A stretch of DNA of 64,000 nt from Peribacillus frigoritolerans (GCA_030562215.1 JAUPFL010000002.1:620001-684000); one strand, 5' to 3'. Positions 1 to 9,481 are shown, counted from the stretch's first letter. The notes: a model not told the origin generated them from the letters alone. Program-made: numbers and translations.

Positions 1-1207
1 CGGTTCTTGAACGGCGGGCATACTGAAATAAAAAAAGAACTGACTGAAAAAATGCTAGAGGCATCGGAAGAGCTCGATTTCGAGAGGGCCAAGGAGTTCC
101 GTGACAAGATTGCCCACATCGATATTACGATGGAGAAGCAGAAAATGATGACGACCGATTTCATCGACAGGGATGTATTTGGCTTTGCCTATGATAAAGG
201 CTGGATGTGCGTTCAGGTATTTTTTGTCCGTCAGGGTAAATTGATAGAAAGGGATGTTTCACTTTTTCCGGTCTACGATGAACCCGAACAGGAACTTCTT
301 ACATTCCTCGGTCAGTTTTACGAGATTACGAACCACTTTAAACCAAAGGAAATCTTGCTGCCTGAATCAGTGGATGCCGAAATGGCCGAAGGGCTGCTTG
401 GTGTCAAAACGATTCATCCGAAACGGGGAGCGAAAAAGACATGCTTAAATTGGCGAATAAAAATGCCTCCATCGCCCTTCAGGAAAAATTCTCTTTGATT
501 GAAAGAGATGAAGAAAGAACGATCAATGCGGTGGAAAACCTCGGGAAACAACTGGGTATCTACACGCCGCATCGAATTGAAGCTTTCGATAACTCCAATA
601 TCCAGGGAAGTGACCCCGTTTCCGCTTTAGTCGTGTTCATTGATGGGAAGCCGGAAAAAGAGAGTACCGAAAATATAAAATCAAGACGGTCCAGGGACCT
701 GATGATTATGAATCGATGCGTGAAGTAGTCAGAAGAAGATATTCACGAGTATTGAAAGAAGGGCTGCCGCTTCCGGATTTGATCATCATTGATGGCGGAA
801 AGGGACATGTCGAAGCAGTGCGGGATATTCTCGAAAATGAATTGGGCCTTGATATTCCACTTTCAGGCCTCATTAAGGATGAAAAGCATAGGACCTCGCA
901 ATTGATGATCGGAAATCCGCTTGAACTCGTACCTCTTGATTCACGGAGCCAGGAATTTTACCTATTGCAAAGAATTCAGGATGAAGTGCACCGGTTCGCG
1001 ATTACGTTTCATCGTCAGCTTCGCGGGAAAAATGCGGTTCACTCCCAGCTTGATGATATTCCAGGAGTCGGGGAAAAGCGAAGGAAGCAATTATTAAGGC
1101 ATTTTGGATCATTGAAGAAAATCAAAGAGGCAACGGCGGAGGAAATCATGGAAGCTGGCATGCCAAAAGGGGTAGCCGAGGGAATCGTTAGAAAACTACA
1201 AGAATAA
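1..1207 (+). CDS. uvrC: UvrC, excinuclease ABC subunit C (5' end outside window, two frameshifts)
   Basis: UvrC makes both incisions around bulky DNA lesions in nucleotide excision repair, acting with UvrA and UvrB. The reading frame is open from base 1, so the N-terminal GIY-YIG domain lies upstream. Visible are the UVR helical motif ([18 protein letters not shown], bases 70-123), the RNase H-like nuclease core ([35 protein letters not shown]) and a C-terminal helix-hairpin-helix ([19 protein letters not shown]). The frame breaks at the A runs 433-437 and 655-659; one extra A at each restores continuous UvrC. The stop is at 1205-1207. Assignment is very secure; the breaks are probably sequence errors. 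Confidence 0.95.
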
Positions 1208-1269
1208 TCTTGCTACCGATGAATCTCTATGCTATGATTAAAAGGAATTTTTAACTAGACAACTTAAAA

Positions 1270-1443
1270 GTGCTGATAGAGGTGCGGAATTCAAGAGTAA
1301 AAACCTGGAGAAGTATGAGCTTCCATGAAAGGTTTTGAAAGGGGACGACGCCGAAGGAAGACAAGACTCATACCTTGTTCTCCTGGTCCGACATTTAATA
1401 AATGGCGGATTGTCAGGGTTTATACCCTGGAGAGCTATCTCAC
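1270..1443 (+). promoter_or_regulatory. Lysine riboswitch (L box) aptamer
   Basis: The leader of lysC carries the conserved L-box core: GATAGAGGTGC at 1275-1285, AAGAGTAA near 1293-1300, GAAAGGGGACGACGCCGAAG near 1336-1355, and a closing CTATC at 1435-1439 that pairs with GATAG 1275-1279 as P1. Lysine binding is expected to favour the terminator that follows, shutting off aspartokinase II synthesis. Order and spacing fit the family well. Confidence 0.92.
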
Positions 1444-1473
1444 TGTGTTTACAGTATTAGGGTATGTGACCAC

Positions 1474-1504
1474 AGCAATGAGATATTTCTCATTGCTTTT
1501 TTTA
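1474..1504 (+). terminator. Intrinsic terminator of the lysine riboswitch
   Basis: Perfect 10-bp stem AGCAATGAGA (1474-1483) / TCTCATTGCT (1488-1497) with a TATT loop, followed by a T run to 1503. It sits between the L-box aptamer and the lysC ribosome binding site, so it is the expression platform. Confidence 0.92.
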
Positions 1505-1534
1505 TTGCCTAAAAAGTAGAGAGGGTGCATGAGG

Positions 1535-2767
1535 ATGGCATTAATCGTTCAAAAATTCGGCGGAACATCCGTCGGTAGCGTAGAAAAAATCAAAAATGTT
1601 GCCAATCGGGTAATCGAGGAAGCGGAGAATGGAAATGAGGTTGTCGTCGTTGTTTCAGCTATGGGGAAAACAACGGACCAATTGGTTTCCATGGCCCGTG
1701 ATATTTCCGGATCCCCTAGCAAGAGGGAAATGGATATGCTATTGACCACTGGGGAACAGGTAACGATTTCCCTGTTAACGATGGCATTGATTGAAGAAGG
1801 ACATGAAGCCATTTCGTATACTGGCTGGCAGGCTGGCATGCAAACGGAATCCGTTCATGGGAATGCCCGGATTTTAAACATCGATGCCACGAGGATCCAA
1901 GCTCAGCTTCAGGAGAAGAAAATAGTGGTCGTAGCCGGTTTCCAGGGTAACGATGCAAATGGGGAAATCACTACCTTAGGGCGAGGCGGTTCCGATACGA
2001 CGGCGGTTGCCATCGCTGCAGCGCTGAATGCGGATAGATGCGATATTTATACGGATGTAACGGGTGTTTTCACAACGGACCCACGCTACATAAAAGGCGC
2101 GCGAAAACTCCAATCCATTTCTTACGATGAAATGCTGGAACTTGCCAACCTGGGGGCGGGCGTCCTTCATCCAAGGGCTGTCGAATATGCAAAAATTATC
2201 AAATTCCGCTTGAAGTCCGTTCAAGCATGAGAGAGAGAATCAGGAACGATCATAGAGGAGGAAGCAACTATGGAAGAAAACTTAATTGTACGCGGCATTG
2301 CTTTTGAAGACAGTATTACGAGGGTCACAATATACGGTTTGCCCCAATCACTTGGTGCATTATCCACTATCTTCACGACACTTGCGAAAAACCGGATCAA
2401 TGTGGACATCATCATTCAAAGCATGACTGCCGAGGATACGACCAATCTATCTTTTTCCACAAAAAGTGAAGATACGGAAGCGGCCTTGATTGTGCTGGAA
2501 AATAATAAAGAACACTTGGGATTCGACCGGGTTGAAACGGAGAGCGGGTTGGCCAAAGTGTCCATCGTCGGTTCTGGTATGGTATCCAATCCGGGAGTGG
2601 CTGCCGAGATGTTTGAAGTGATGGCCAATACAGGCATCCAAGTGAAAATGGTCAGCACATCGGAAATTAAAGTTTCGACTGTCATCAATGAAAAGGAAAT
2701 GGTGAAGGCGGTTGAATCCCTTCATGAAGCATTTAAACTTGGTCAGCATGCAAATGTGCTAGCTTAA
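1535..2767 (+). CDS. lysC: Aspartokinase II, alpha subunit (lysine-sensitive; frameshifted)
   Basis: Phosphorylates aspartate, the first step to lysine, diaminopimelate, threonine and methionine. The kinase domain shows [15 protein letters not shown], the [11 protein letters not shown] motif and VFTTDPR; the C-terminal half has two ACT domains. The frame breaks in the A run 2191-2195 and again in the GA-rich stretch 2229-2238; together they remove three bases, and repair gives about 411 aa as in B. subtilis LysC. The upstream L box indicates lysine control. I chose ATG 1535, which matches the family N-terminus and follows GAGG; ATG 1529 in frame is an alternative. A hairpin after 2786 ends the gene. 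Confidence 0.95.
2270..2767 (+). CDS. lysC: Aspartokinase II beta subunit from an internal in-frame start
   Basis: B. subtilis makes the beta subunit of aspartokinase II from an in-phase start inside lysC. Here ATG 2270 is preceded by AGAGGAGG at 2254-2261, a far stronger ribosome binding site than chance would give inside a coding region. The 165-aa product is exactly the C-terminal ACT-domain half (starting [14 protein letters not shown]). It is uninterrupted despite the damage just upstream. The family fact is established; its use here is inferred from site and spacing. Confidence 0.85.
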   Translation: MEENLIVRGIAFEDSITRVTIYGLPQSLGALSTIFTTLAKNRINVDIIIQSMTAEDTTNLSFSTKSEDTEAALIVLENNKEHLGFDRVETESGLAKVSIVGSGMVSNPGVAAEMFEVMANTGIQVKMVSTSEIKVSTVINEKEMVKAVESLHEAFKLGQHANVLA

Positions 2768-2785
2768 GTGTCATGAGTCCAATAA

Positions 2786-2822
2786 AAAACAGACTTCCGG
2801 TAAAAAGGGTAAGTCTGTTTTA
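2786..2822. terminator. Bidirectional terminator between lysC and yslB
   Basis: Stem AAACAGACTT (2787-2796) / AAGTCTGTTT (2811-2820). It has T residues on the + side and a T run on the - side, so it can end both convergent transcripts. Confidence 0.75.
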
Positions 2823-2868
2823 AGGGCTCATTAGATTGGATCTCTGGGATCCCATTGGATGGTGAATA

Positions 2869-3298
2869 TCACTTTTTTGCGCGGCGTTTGATTTCTTCCG
2901 TTGATTCGCTGAGGAATTTCTTTTGCAGTGTAAACTGCTCGGCAAGGAAACCGGCTTCAAGCTGGAAGTGACAATCAGGGTGTAAATCCAGGCGGCGGCT
3001 GATTATTTCACCCGTCAGGGATAATTCCATTTCGTGTTTCGTATACTTCAAGATTTCCAGATTCCCCACCCAGCGCTTTGGAAAAATTCAATCACTTCCT
3101 GATCGCCATTCAATGGGAATTTTCTTGCTAATTGTTTACCTGCCCAATAGAGGATTTGATTAGAGTCTTTTCCGAGAATATCGTTCAATAGAACTTCTCT
3201 GATTAATTCGTATCCGAAAGCTGGAACCAGGAATTCTTCAGTTTGAATTTCTTCAGTTTGAATCTCTTCTTCTATCGCAGCAGCAATATTTTTTTCAT
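2869..3298 (-). CDS. yslB: YslB family protein, DUF2507 (two frameshifts)
   Basis: Conserved Bacillus protein of unknown biochemical role, normally encoded next to the sdh operon as here. The C-terminal part is intact (FQLEAGFLAEQFTLQKKFL near the end). Reading back past a run of C (+ strand 3064-3067) gives YWAGKQLARKFP and GYELIREV, both typical of YslB. A second break is in the T run 3289-3295, right after the start codon. Repair gives about 143 aa, the family size. The start (complement of 3296-3298) has GAGG upstream. The N-terminus contains a short repeat, EEIQTEEIQTEE. It is convergent with lysC and divergent from sdhC. Confidence 0.85.
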
Positions 3299-3520
3299 AA
3301 TTTATCGCCTCTTTCTGTAAATCTATTATAAACGTATTTCTTTTGCAAATTATACTGTTTTTTATTTATTTAAATAACAATTGGAAAAAAATGAGAAATT
3401 ATACCGAGATATTAATAGGTAAATTAGAAATTTATTCAAAATATCACCTTGACAAACAAAAAATAGCCAATTTAATCCAAAAAATCTATTCTGAAAAAGA
3501 GATTTCTTGTATCCGTTTTC

Positions 3521-3549
3521 TTGACGCACATAGAAGTCAGGAGTAAAAT
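3521..3549 (+). promoter_or_regulatory. Sigma-A promoter of sdhCAB
   Basis: -35 TTGACG (3521-3526), a 17-base spacer and -10 TAAAAT (3544-3549), about 130 bases upstream of sdhC. Close to consensus with ideal spacing. Confidence 0.75.
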
Positions 3550-3574
3550 GGACATGTCACATAATTGTAAAGGA

Positions 3575-3604
3575 AGTATAGAGGATTTTTTTTGACTCTA
3601 TACT
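3575..3604 (+). other. Hairpin in the sdh 5' leader
   Basis: A 9-bp perfect stem AGTATAGAG (3575-3583) / CTCTATACT (3596-3604) lies just after the predicted transcription start. No strong T run follows, so a role in mRNA stability or regulation is as likely as attenuation. Confidence 0.5.
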
Positions 3605-3680
3605 GTATTTTCACGCGGAGATAAAAGGTAGCCACCAGATTATCTTTGCATGATTTTTCACAAATTAAGGGGGGCACTTA

Positions 3681-4289
3681 GTGGCAAAGAATCGTGAGTT
3701 TGGGAATCGCAGGCTTCATTCACTTCTAGGAGTAATTCCAATTGGTCTATTCCTAATTTTTCATTTATCGGTAAACTTTATGGCAACAAAAGGAGAAGAA
3801 ACATTTAATGGGGCAGTTCATTTAATTGAGTTTACACCCGTGAAGATTTTGGTGGAATGGGTCGTCATCTATCTACCGCTCATTTTCCATGCTGTGTACG
3901 GAATTTATATTGCCTTTACAGCAAAAAACAATTTAGGCAGATTTAGTTTCTTCCGTAACTGGATGTTCATGCTGCAACGCTTAACTGGAATCATAACATT
4001 GATTTTCCTTGTTTGGCATATATGGGCAACTAGAATTCAAGCAGCTATGGGTGCTGAAGTTAACTTTGACATGATGGCGGATATTTTCTCTAGTCCATTC
4101 ATGCTTGTGTTCTATATTGTTGGTGTTATCTCGGCAATCTTCCACTTTGCTAATGGATTATGGTCATTTGCTGTGAGCTGGGGTCTGACAGTTTCACCAA
4201 GATCGCAAAGAATCATGACTTACTTTACATTGATCGTTTTCGTTCTTCTTTCTTATATCGGGATCAGCGCAATTTTCGCTTTTGTATAA
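3681..4289 (+). CDS. sdhC: Succinate dehydrogenase cytochrome b558 subunit
   Basis: Membrane anchor of complex II; it binds two b-type hemes and passes electrons from SdhB to menaquinone. The 202-aa length equals the B. subtilis protein, with five membrane segments and the expected histidines (RRLHSLLGVIP, FHLSVNF, FHAVYGIYIAFTAKNN, WHIWATRI, IFHFANGLWSFAVSWG). The GTG start at 3681 follows AAGGGGGG. First gene of sdhCAB, behind a sigma-A promoter and leader hairpin. Frame intact. Confidence 0.97.
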   Translation: MAKNREFGNRRLHSLLGVIPIGLFLIFHLSVNFMATKGEETFNGAVHLIEFTPVKILVEWVVIYLPLIFHAVYGIYIAFTAKNNLGRFSFFRNWMFMLQRLTGIITLIFLVWHIWATRIQAAMGAEVNFDMMADIFSSPFMLVFYIVGVISAIFHFANGLWSFAVSWGLTVSPRSQRIMTYFTLIVFVLLSYIGISAIFAFV

Positions 4290-4359
4290 GAAGATAGAGT
4301 TCATTTATAAGTATTAGGAAAAACATAGCTTGGCTAATGGAAATAAGGGAGTGACAGAA

Positions 4360-6111
4360 TTGGGTAAAGGTAAAATAGTTATCGTTGGTGGAGGTCTAGC
4401 TGGATTAATGGCTACGATCAAAGCAGCAGAGCTGGGACAACAGGTTGATTTATTTTCTTTAGTGCCTGTTAAACGCTCTCACTCAGTTTGTGCCCAAGGC
4501 GGAATCAACGGGGCAGTAAATACAAAAGGTGAAGGGGATTCTCCATATATCCACTTCGACGATACAGTTTATGGCGGAGATTTCTTGGCTAACCAACCGC
4601 CGGTTAAAGCGATGTGCGAAGCAGCACCATCGATCATCCATATGTTTGACCGTATGGGTGTAATGTTCAACCGTACTCCGGAAGGTCTTCTTGATTTCCG
4701 TCGTTTCGGTGGCACTCAACATAGCCGTACAGCATTCGCTGGTGCAACAACTGGTCAGCAATTACTTTACGCATTGGACGAGCAGGTTCGCCGTTATGAA
4801 GTGGAAGGCCTTGTAACGAAATATGAAGGCTGGGAATTCCTTGGAGCTGTCATCGATGATGAGCAAACAGCACGCGGTATCGTAGCTCAAAACCTGACTT
4901 CAATGGAAATCAAATCATTCCCTGGCGACGCAGTCATCATGGCAAGCGGCGGCCCTGGAATCATTTTCGGTAAATCAACCAACTCAATGATCAATACAGG
5001 ATCAGCAGCTTCCATCGTGTATCAACAAGGTGTAAATTATGCAAATGGTGAGTTCATTCAAATTCACCCGACAGCAATCCCTGGCGATGACAAACTTCGT
5101 CTAATGAGTGAATCCGCTCGTGGTGAAGGTGGACGTATCTGGACATATAAAGACGGAAAACCTTGGTATTTCCTTGAAGAAAAATACCCTGCTTATGGTA
5201 ATCTAGTACCTCGTGATATCGCGACTCGTGAAATTTTCGACGTATGCATGAACATGAAGCTTGGCATTAATGGTGAAAACATGGTTTACCTGGATCTATC
5301 ACATAAAGATCCTAAATTACTTGATATTAAACTTGGCGGAATCATTGAAATCTACGAGAAATTCATGGGTGAAGATCCTCGTAAAGTTCCAATGAAAATT
5401 TTCCCTGCCGTTCACTATTCTATGGGCGGACTTTGGGTTGATTATGACCAAATGACTAACATCAAAGGTTTATTCGCTGCAGGTGAGTGTGATTACTCAC
5501 AACATGGCGGTAACCGTCTTGGTGCTAACTCACTTCTTTCTGCAATCTATGGTGGTTCAGTCGCTGGACCGAATGCCGTTAAATATATTGAAGGCCTTGA
5601 TAAAACTTCAGAATCCATTCCTTCTTCATTGTATGAAGGGTACGAAAAACAAGAACAAGAGAAATGGAATGAAGTCATGTCTCTTGATGGTAACGAAAAT
5701 GCGTACGTCCTTCACAAAGAACTTGGTGAGTGGATGACACAGCATGTTACTGTAGTTCGTTACAATGACAAGCTGAAAGAAACGGATAACAAGATTCTTG
5801 AGCTGATGGAACGTTACAAGAAAATTAACATCAATGACACGGCAAAATGGAGTAACCAAGGGGCTGCATTCACTAGACAGCTGCAAAACATGATGCAACT
5901 GGCTCGTGTAATCACTATTGGTGCGTTAAACCGTGATGAAAGCCGCGGAGCACATTACAAACCTGATTTCCCAGAACGTAATGATGAGGAATTCATGAAA
6001 ACTACTATGGCAACATTCAAAGGCTTGGATCAAGCACCTGAATTCCATTATGAAGATATTGATGTATCACTGATCGCACCGCGTAAACGTGACTACACTA
6101 CGAAACACTAA
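4360..6111 (+). CDS. sdhA: Succinate dehydrogenase flavoprotein subunit
   Basis: Oxidises succinate to fumarate with covalently bound FAD at the cytoplasmic face of the membrane. The N-terminal dinucleotide fold is IVIVGGGLAGLMATIKAAE. The FAD-linking histidine is in RSHSVCAQGGINGA, and the active-site region includes RGEGGRIW and HPTAIPG. I chose TTG 4360 because AAGGGAG (4345-4351) sits eight bases upstream and the protein then starts like SdhA (583 aa); a longer in-frame start at TTG 4330 has no better site. Second gene of sdhCAB; frame intact. Confidence 0.96.
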   Translation: MGKGKIVIVGGGLAGLMATIKAAELGQQVDLFSLVPVKRSHSVCAQGGINGAVNTKGEGDSPYIHFDDTVYGGDFLANQPPVKAMCEAAPSIIHMFDRMGVMFNRTPEGLLDFRRFGGTQHSRTAFAGATTGQQLLYALDEQVRRYEVEGLVTKYEGWEFLGAVIDDEQTARGIVAQNLTSMEIKSFPGDAVIMASGGPGIIFGKSTNSMINTGSAASIVYQQGVNYANGEFIQIHPTAIPGDDKLRLMSESARGEGGRIWTYKDGKPWYFLEEKYPAYGNLVPRDIATREIFDVCMNMKLGINGENMVYLDLSHKDPKLLDIKLGGIIEIYEKFMGEDPRKVPMKIFPAVHYSMGGLWVDYDQMTNIKGLFAAGECDYSQHGGNRLGANSLLSAIYGGSVAGPNAVKYIEGLDKTSESIPSSLYEGYEKQEQEKWNEVMSLDGNENAYVLHKELGEWMTQHVTVVRYNDKLKETDNKILELMERYKKININDTAKWSNQGAAFTRQLQNMMQLARVITIGALNRDESRGAHYKPDFPERNDEEFMKTTMATFKGLDQAPEFHYEDIDVSLIAPRKRDYTTKH

Positions 6112-6127
6112 AGAGGGGAGCAAAAAA

Positions 6128-6901
6128 ATGGTTGAAACTAAATCTGAGACTAAAACAGTCCGTTTTATAATCACTCGTCAAGATACACCGGATTCAGCTC
6201 CTTATGATGAGGAATTCGAATTAGCGTACCGTCCGAATATGAACGTAATTTCCGCTCTAATGGAAATTCGTCGTAATCCAGTAACTGTACAAGGCAAGCA
6301 CACTACAGCAATCGCATGGGACATGAACTGTCTTGAAGAGGTATGTGGTGCTTGTTCAATGGTTATCAATGGTAAACCAAGACAATCATGTACAGCTCTT
6401 ATCGATCAATTGGAGCAGCCGGTTCGTCTAGCTCCAATGCGTACATTCCCTGTTGTTCGTGACCTGCAAGTCGATCGTAGCCGTATGTTCGACTCATTGA
6501 AAAAGGTAAAAGCATGGATTCCAATCGATGGAACGTACAATCTTGGACCAGGACCGCGTATGCCAGAAAAGAAACGTCAATGGGCTTACGAGTTATCTAA
6601 ATGTATGACTTGCGGTGTTTGTTTGGAAGCTTGTCCGAACGTAAACAGCAATTCAGACTTCATGGGGCCACAACCATTATCACAAGTTCGTTTATTCAAC
6701 GCACATCCAACTGGTGCAATGAACAAAGCTGAACGTTTAAATACGATCATGGGTGATGGAGGACTTGCAAACTGCGGTAACTCACAAAACTGTGTGCAGT
6801 CTTGCCCAAAAGGCATTCCGTTAACGACTTCGATTGCAGCGTTGAACCGTGATACTACGATCCAACAATTCCGTAACTTCTTCGGAAGCGATGAAGTTTA
6901 A
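6128..6901 (+). CDS. sdhB: Succinate dehydrogenase iron-sulfur subunit
   Basis: Carries three iron-sulfur clusters that move electrons from SdhA flavin to SdhC. Cysteine motifs are visible: CLEEVCGACSMVINGK with a later Cys for [2Fe-2S], CMTCGVCLEACPN for [4Fe-4S] and CGNSQNCVQSCPKGIP for the other clusters. ATG 6128 follows GAGGGGAG, 16 bases after the sdhA stop; the product is 257 aa. Last gene of the operon, followed by a strong terminator. Confidence 0.97.
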   Translation: MVETKSETKTVRFIITRQDTPDSAPYDEEFELAYRPNMNVISALMEIRRNPVTVQGKHTTAIAWDMNCLEEVCGACSMVINGKPRQSCTALIDQLEQPVRLAPMRTFPVVRDLQVDRSRMFDSLKKVKAWIPIDGTYNLGPGPRMPEKKRQWAYELSKCMTCGVCLEACPNVNSNSDFMGPQPLSQVRLFNAHPTGAMNKAERLNTIMGDGGLANCGNSQNCVQSCPKGIPLTTSIAALNRDTTIQQFRNFFGSDEV

Positions 6902-6912
6902 TAAAGAACATG

Positions 6913-6949
6913 AAAGAACCTATATCTTATGATATGGGTTCTTTTTTTC
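6913..6949 (+). terminator. Terminator of sdhCAB
   Basis: 12-bp stem AGAACCTATATC / GATATGGGTTCT with one G-U pair, then seven T, directly after sdhB. Confidence 0.9.
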
Positions 6950-7171
6950 TCTTTTTTTGAACCTTGGGGTCCCATGGCAGTAAGAACGATTGATAACTAG
7001 GATCGAAGTGTATATGGTTTGCGGCAATGGCTCCAGCAAAGGCTGAAGGATTTGATTAATGAAGTGAGCAATAAGCAATTTAAACGGTTTTAAGTATAAA
7101 ATACTTTTCAATATCGTTGTTTTCTTATAAAATGAGTGAATAGTCATTCAATTCAGAAAGGGTGTGCCAAG

Positions 7172-7635
7172 ATGGGCAAAATATCATATATCGATAATAT
7201 AACGGAGTGGATCAATGATTTTTCTTTTAAACATGAGATTAAGGTCCGTTTTTCTGAAACCGATATGTTTGGGCACTTGAATAACACGATTCCTTTTACT
7301 TATTTTGAGGAAGCTCGGATTGAGTATTTCAACAGTATGGGGTTCATGAAGGAGTGGACCTCGGCTGAATGCGGTGAGATGCCGGTTGTTGCCAATTTAC
7401 AGTGTGATTACCTTAAGCAGGTGTTTTTCAATGATCAATTGACGATCCATGTGAAAGCTGACCATATCGGAAATTCTTCAGTGGACATACATTATATGGG
7501 GACCAAACAAGATGGTTCAATTTGTTTAACGGGCAGGGGGACGATTGTGCAAGTTTCAAGGCCACCGGGAAGCCGGTGCCTTGGACGGAAGACATGAAGC
7601 GATCGATGCTGCATACTGTGCTGGAACATTCCTGA
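7172..7635 (+). CDS. ysmA: Hotdog-fold acyl-CoA thioesterase, YsmA-like (one frameshift)
   Basis: Predicted 4HBT-type thioesterase that hydrolyses acyl-CoA esters; the true substrate is unknown. The motif VRFSETDMFGHLNNT holds the D-x-x-G-H-x-N signature, followed by EEARIEYF. Start ATG 7172 has AAAGGGTG seven bases upstream. The frame breaks at TCAAGG (7557-7561); one extra A extends it through a plausible C-terminus to the stop at 7633-7635, about 154 aa. Its position between sdhB and gerE matches ysmA of B. subtilis. Confidence 0.85.
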
Positions 7636-7665
7636 AAATATTTCCAATTAGACAAGTAAAGAGTC

Positions 7666-7693
7666 ACTCCATTGCCCCAGCCGACATACTATA
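7666..7693 (+). promoter_or_regulatory. Candidate sigma-K promoter of gerE
   Basis: -10 CATACTATA (7685-7693) matches the sigma-K form CATANNNTA, with AC at 7666-7667 seventeen bases upstream as -35. gerE is sigma-K dependent in B. subtilis. Motif match only. Confidence 0.55.
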
Positions 7694-7756
7694 TCTTGAC
7701 TAAATAGACACCCACTCCGGGTTTTATGCTGGTGAAGGCAAGGAGGGTAACATTAC

Positions 7757-7981
7757 TTGAAGGAGAACGAATTCACTCATAAGCCATTACTCACCAAAAG
7801 AGAAAAAGAAGTATTTGAGTTACTAGTACAAGACAAAACAACAAAAGAAATCGCAGGTGAATTGTTTATTAGCGAAAAAACAGTTCGAAACCATATTTCG
7901 AATGCGATGCAGAAGCTTGGAGTTAAAGGACGTTCGCAGGCAGTCATAGAACTCCTTCGTATGGGAGAACTTAAGCTTTAA
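7757..7981 (+). CDS. gerE: GerE, late mother-cell transcription regulator
   Basis: Small LuxR-type helix-turn-helix regulator that, with sigma-K RNA polymerase, activates and represses late spore-coat genes. The whole 74-aa protein is the HTH domain (LTKREKEVFELLVQDKTTKE, SEKTVRNHISNAMQKLGVKG), the same length as in B. subtilis. TTG start 7757 with AGGAGGG nine bases upstream. A sigma-K-like promoter precedes it. Frame intact. Confidence 0.97.
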   Translation: MKENEFTHKPLLTKREKEVFELLVQDKTTKEIAGELFISEKTVRNHISNAMQKLGVKGRSQAVIELLRMGELKL

Positions 7982-8032
7982 TGTGTTAACTCTTAATGCG
8001 TAAGCCTTATAAATAATTTTTCTCCGTTCATT

Positions 8033-8096
8033 GGCAGCATATAAGGAAGGGCAAAACGACTTGGTTGTTTTGACTTCTTTGGATGCTGCTTATTTT
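8033..8096 (+). terminator. Possible gerE terminator (long hairpin)
   Basis: Arms GCAGCAT (8034-8040) and ATGCTGC (8083-8089) enclose a second hairpin AAAACGAC/GTTGTTTT, followed by TTATTTT. The long outer loop makes terminator function uncertain. Confidence 0.45.
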
Positions 8097-8202
8097 AATG
8101 AAGGGGGTTTCATTATGATTCCAGTCAATCAATCTTGAAAATCATTTCACTTTCATCCAAAATGGTAGTATGATAAGTTTCATGAAGTGGGGAGCTGTGT
8201 TT

Positions 8203-8646
8203 ATGGATGAAGAGAAGCAAGCGGCATATGTAGCCGATATCGAGAAGGAATTGCGCTATGTGTCGTCATGGCTTAAGCAAAGGGGAAGAGAAATTCTCCA
8301 TGATTATAAAATTACCATTCCTCAATTCGTTGCTTTGCAATGGCTTTTTGAATCAGGCGACATGACGATTGGCGAATTGTCCACGAAGATGTTTCTCGCC
8401 TTCAGTACAACGACGGACTTGATTGACCGCATGGAGAAACATCAACTTGTCCAGCGTGTCAGGGATGAAAAGGACCGGCGTGTGGTTCGAATTCACCTTC
8501 TTGAAGAAGGTGAACGGATAATCGAAGAAGTGATTAATAAACGGAAGCAGTACTTGAGTGGTGTGTTAGTCAATTTTAGCGAATCTGACATCATGTCCCT
8601 CAAAGGGATTCTAGTAAAACTACATCAAGAAATGAAAGAAAAATGA
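8203..8646 (+). CDS. ysmB: MarR-family regulator YsmB
   Basis: Winged-helix MarR-type transcription factor, 147 aa; targets unknown. The DNA-binding part includes TIGELSTKMFLAFSTTTDLI and the wing DEKDRRVVRIHLLEEGE. ATG 8203 follows GGGGAG; in-frame starts at 8170 and 8185 lack a site. The stop lies within the ribosome binding site of racE ten bases on, so the two are co-transcribed, as in B. subtilis ysmB-racE. Confidence 0.92.
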   Translation: MDEEKQAAYVADIEKELRYVSSWLKQRGREILHDYKITIPQFVALQWLFESGDMTIGELSTKMFLAFSTTTDLIDRMEKHQLVQRVRDEKDRRVVRIHLLEEGERIIEEVINKRKQYLSGVLVNFSESDIMSLKGILVKLHQEMKEK

Positions 8647-8655
8647 GGCGAGTTT

Positions 8656-9456
8656 TTGAAACAACCGATAGGCATCATTGATTCAGGAGTAGGCGGTTTG
8701 ACAGTAGCTAAAGAAGTCATGCGTCAGCTTCCAAATGAAAATATAATTTACTTAGGTGATACAGCAAGATGTCCTTATGGGCCGAGGACAAAAAAGATGT
8801 CCAAACCTTCACATGGCAAATGACGAGGTTTTTGATGAAGAAGGATATAAAAATGCTGATCATCGCTTGCAATACAGCGACTGCAGCTGTGCTGGATGAA
8901 ATCAGGGCTATACTTCCGATTCCTGTGTTGGGTGTCATTCATCCAGGGGCAAGGGCGGCATTGAAAGTTTCTGATTCCTTGCATATTGGAGTTATTGGTA
9001 CGGAAGGTACGGTAAAAAGCAAAGCTTATGACGATGCACTTGCCTCCATCAATTCCGATGTGAAAGTAGATAGTTTAGCATGCCCGAAATTTGTCCCAAT
9101 CGTAGAAAGCGGGGAGTTCCAAGGGGGATCGTCAATAGGGTCGTGGCACAAACCTTGAACCCGTTGAAGAAAACGAAGATCGATACACTGATCCTTGGCT
9201 GTACCCATTATCCACTGCTGGGGCCTGTAATCTCTTCCTATATGGGGGATGAAGTACAAGTCATTTCCTCTGGGAGGAGACGGCCCGTGAGGCAAGTGTC
9301 ATTTTGGATTACTATAAATTAATCAATAAAAGCAAGCTCCGTCCAGTTCATCATTTTTATACAACCGGTTCAAGAGATATGTTTGGTTCCATCGCGTCGA
9401 GCTGGCTCGGTATTCATGTCAATGACATCGAAACAATTAAAATCGATCACTTATAA
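8656..9456 (+). CDS. racE: Glutamate racemase (three frameshifts)
   Basis: Supplies D-glutamate for peptidoglycan and is normally essential. N-terminus [15 protein letters not shown], first catalytic-cysteine motif [14 protein letters not shown] and second motif LGCTHYPLL are all present. Breaks are in the A run 8790-8795, the G run 9123-9127 and the G run 9272-9274; each needs one extra base. Repair gives 267 aa ending at TAA 9454-9456, the family size. TTG start 8656 with GAGGCGAG upstream. Three breaks in an essential gene point to sequence errors rather than a pseudogene. Confidence 0.92.
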
Positions 9457-9481
9457 GGCTTCCATTTGGAAGTCTTTTTTT
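9456..9481 (+). terminator. Terminator after racE
   Basis: Stem GGCTTCC (9457-9463) / GGAAGTC (9468-9474), then seven T. Confidence 0.75.

Larger units (their letters stand above)
3299..3680 (+). other. Intergenic region: sdh promoter and leader
   Basis: This 380-base stretch separates divergent yslB and sdhC. It is AT-rich and holds the sdh promoter (3521-3549) and a leader hairpin (3575-3604). A 67-codon open frame at 3343-3546 lacks a ribosome binding site, has low-complexity composition and overlaps the promoter, so I do not call it a gene. Confidence 0.7.

Noticed and set aside
1325-1519. 64-codon frame upstream of lysC
   Set aside because: It lies wholly in the lysine riboswitch and its terminator.
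3343-3546. 67-codon frame between yslB and sdhC
   Set aside because: No ribosome binding site, low complexity, and it overlaps the sdh promoter.
6089-6127. N-terminal extension of sdhB into sdhA
   Set aside because: No site; GAGGGGAG and the family start support ATG 6128.
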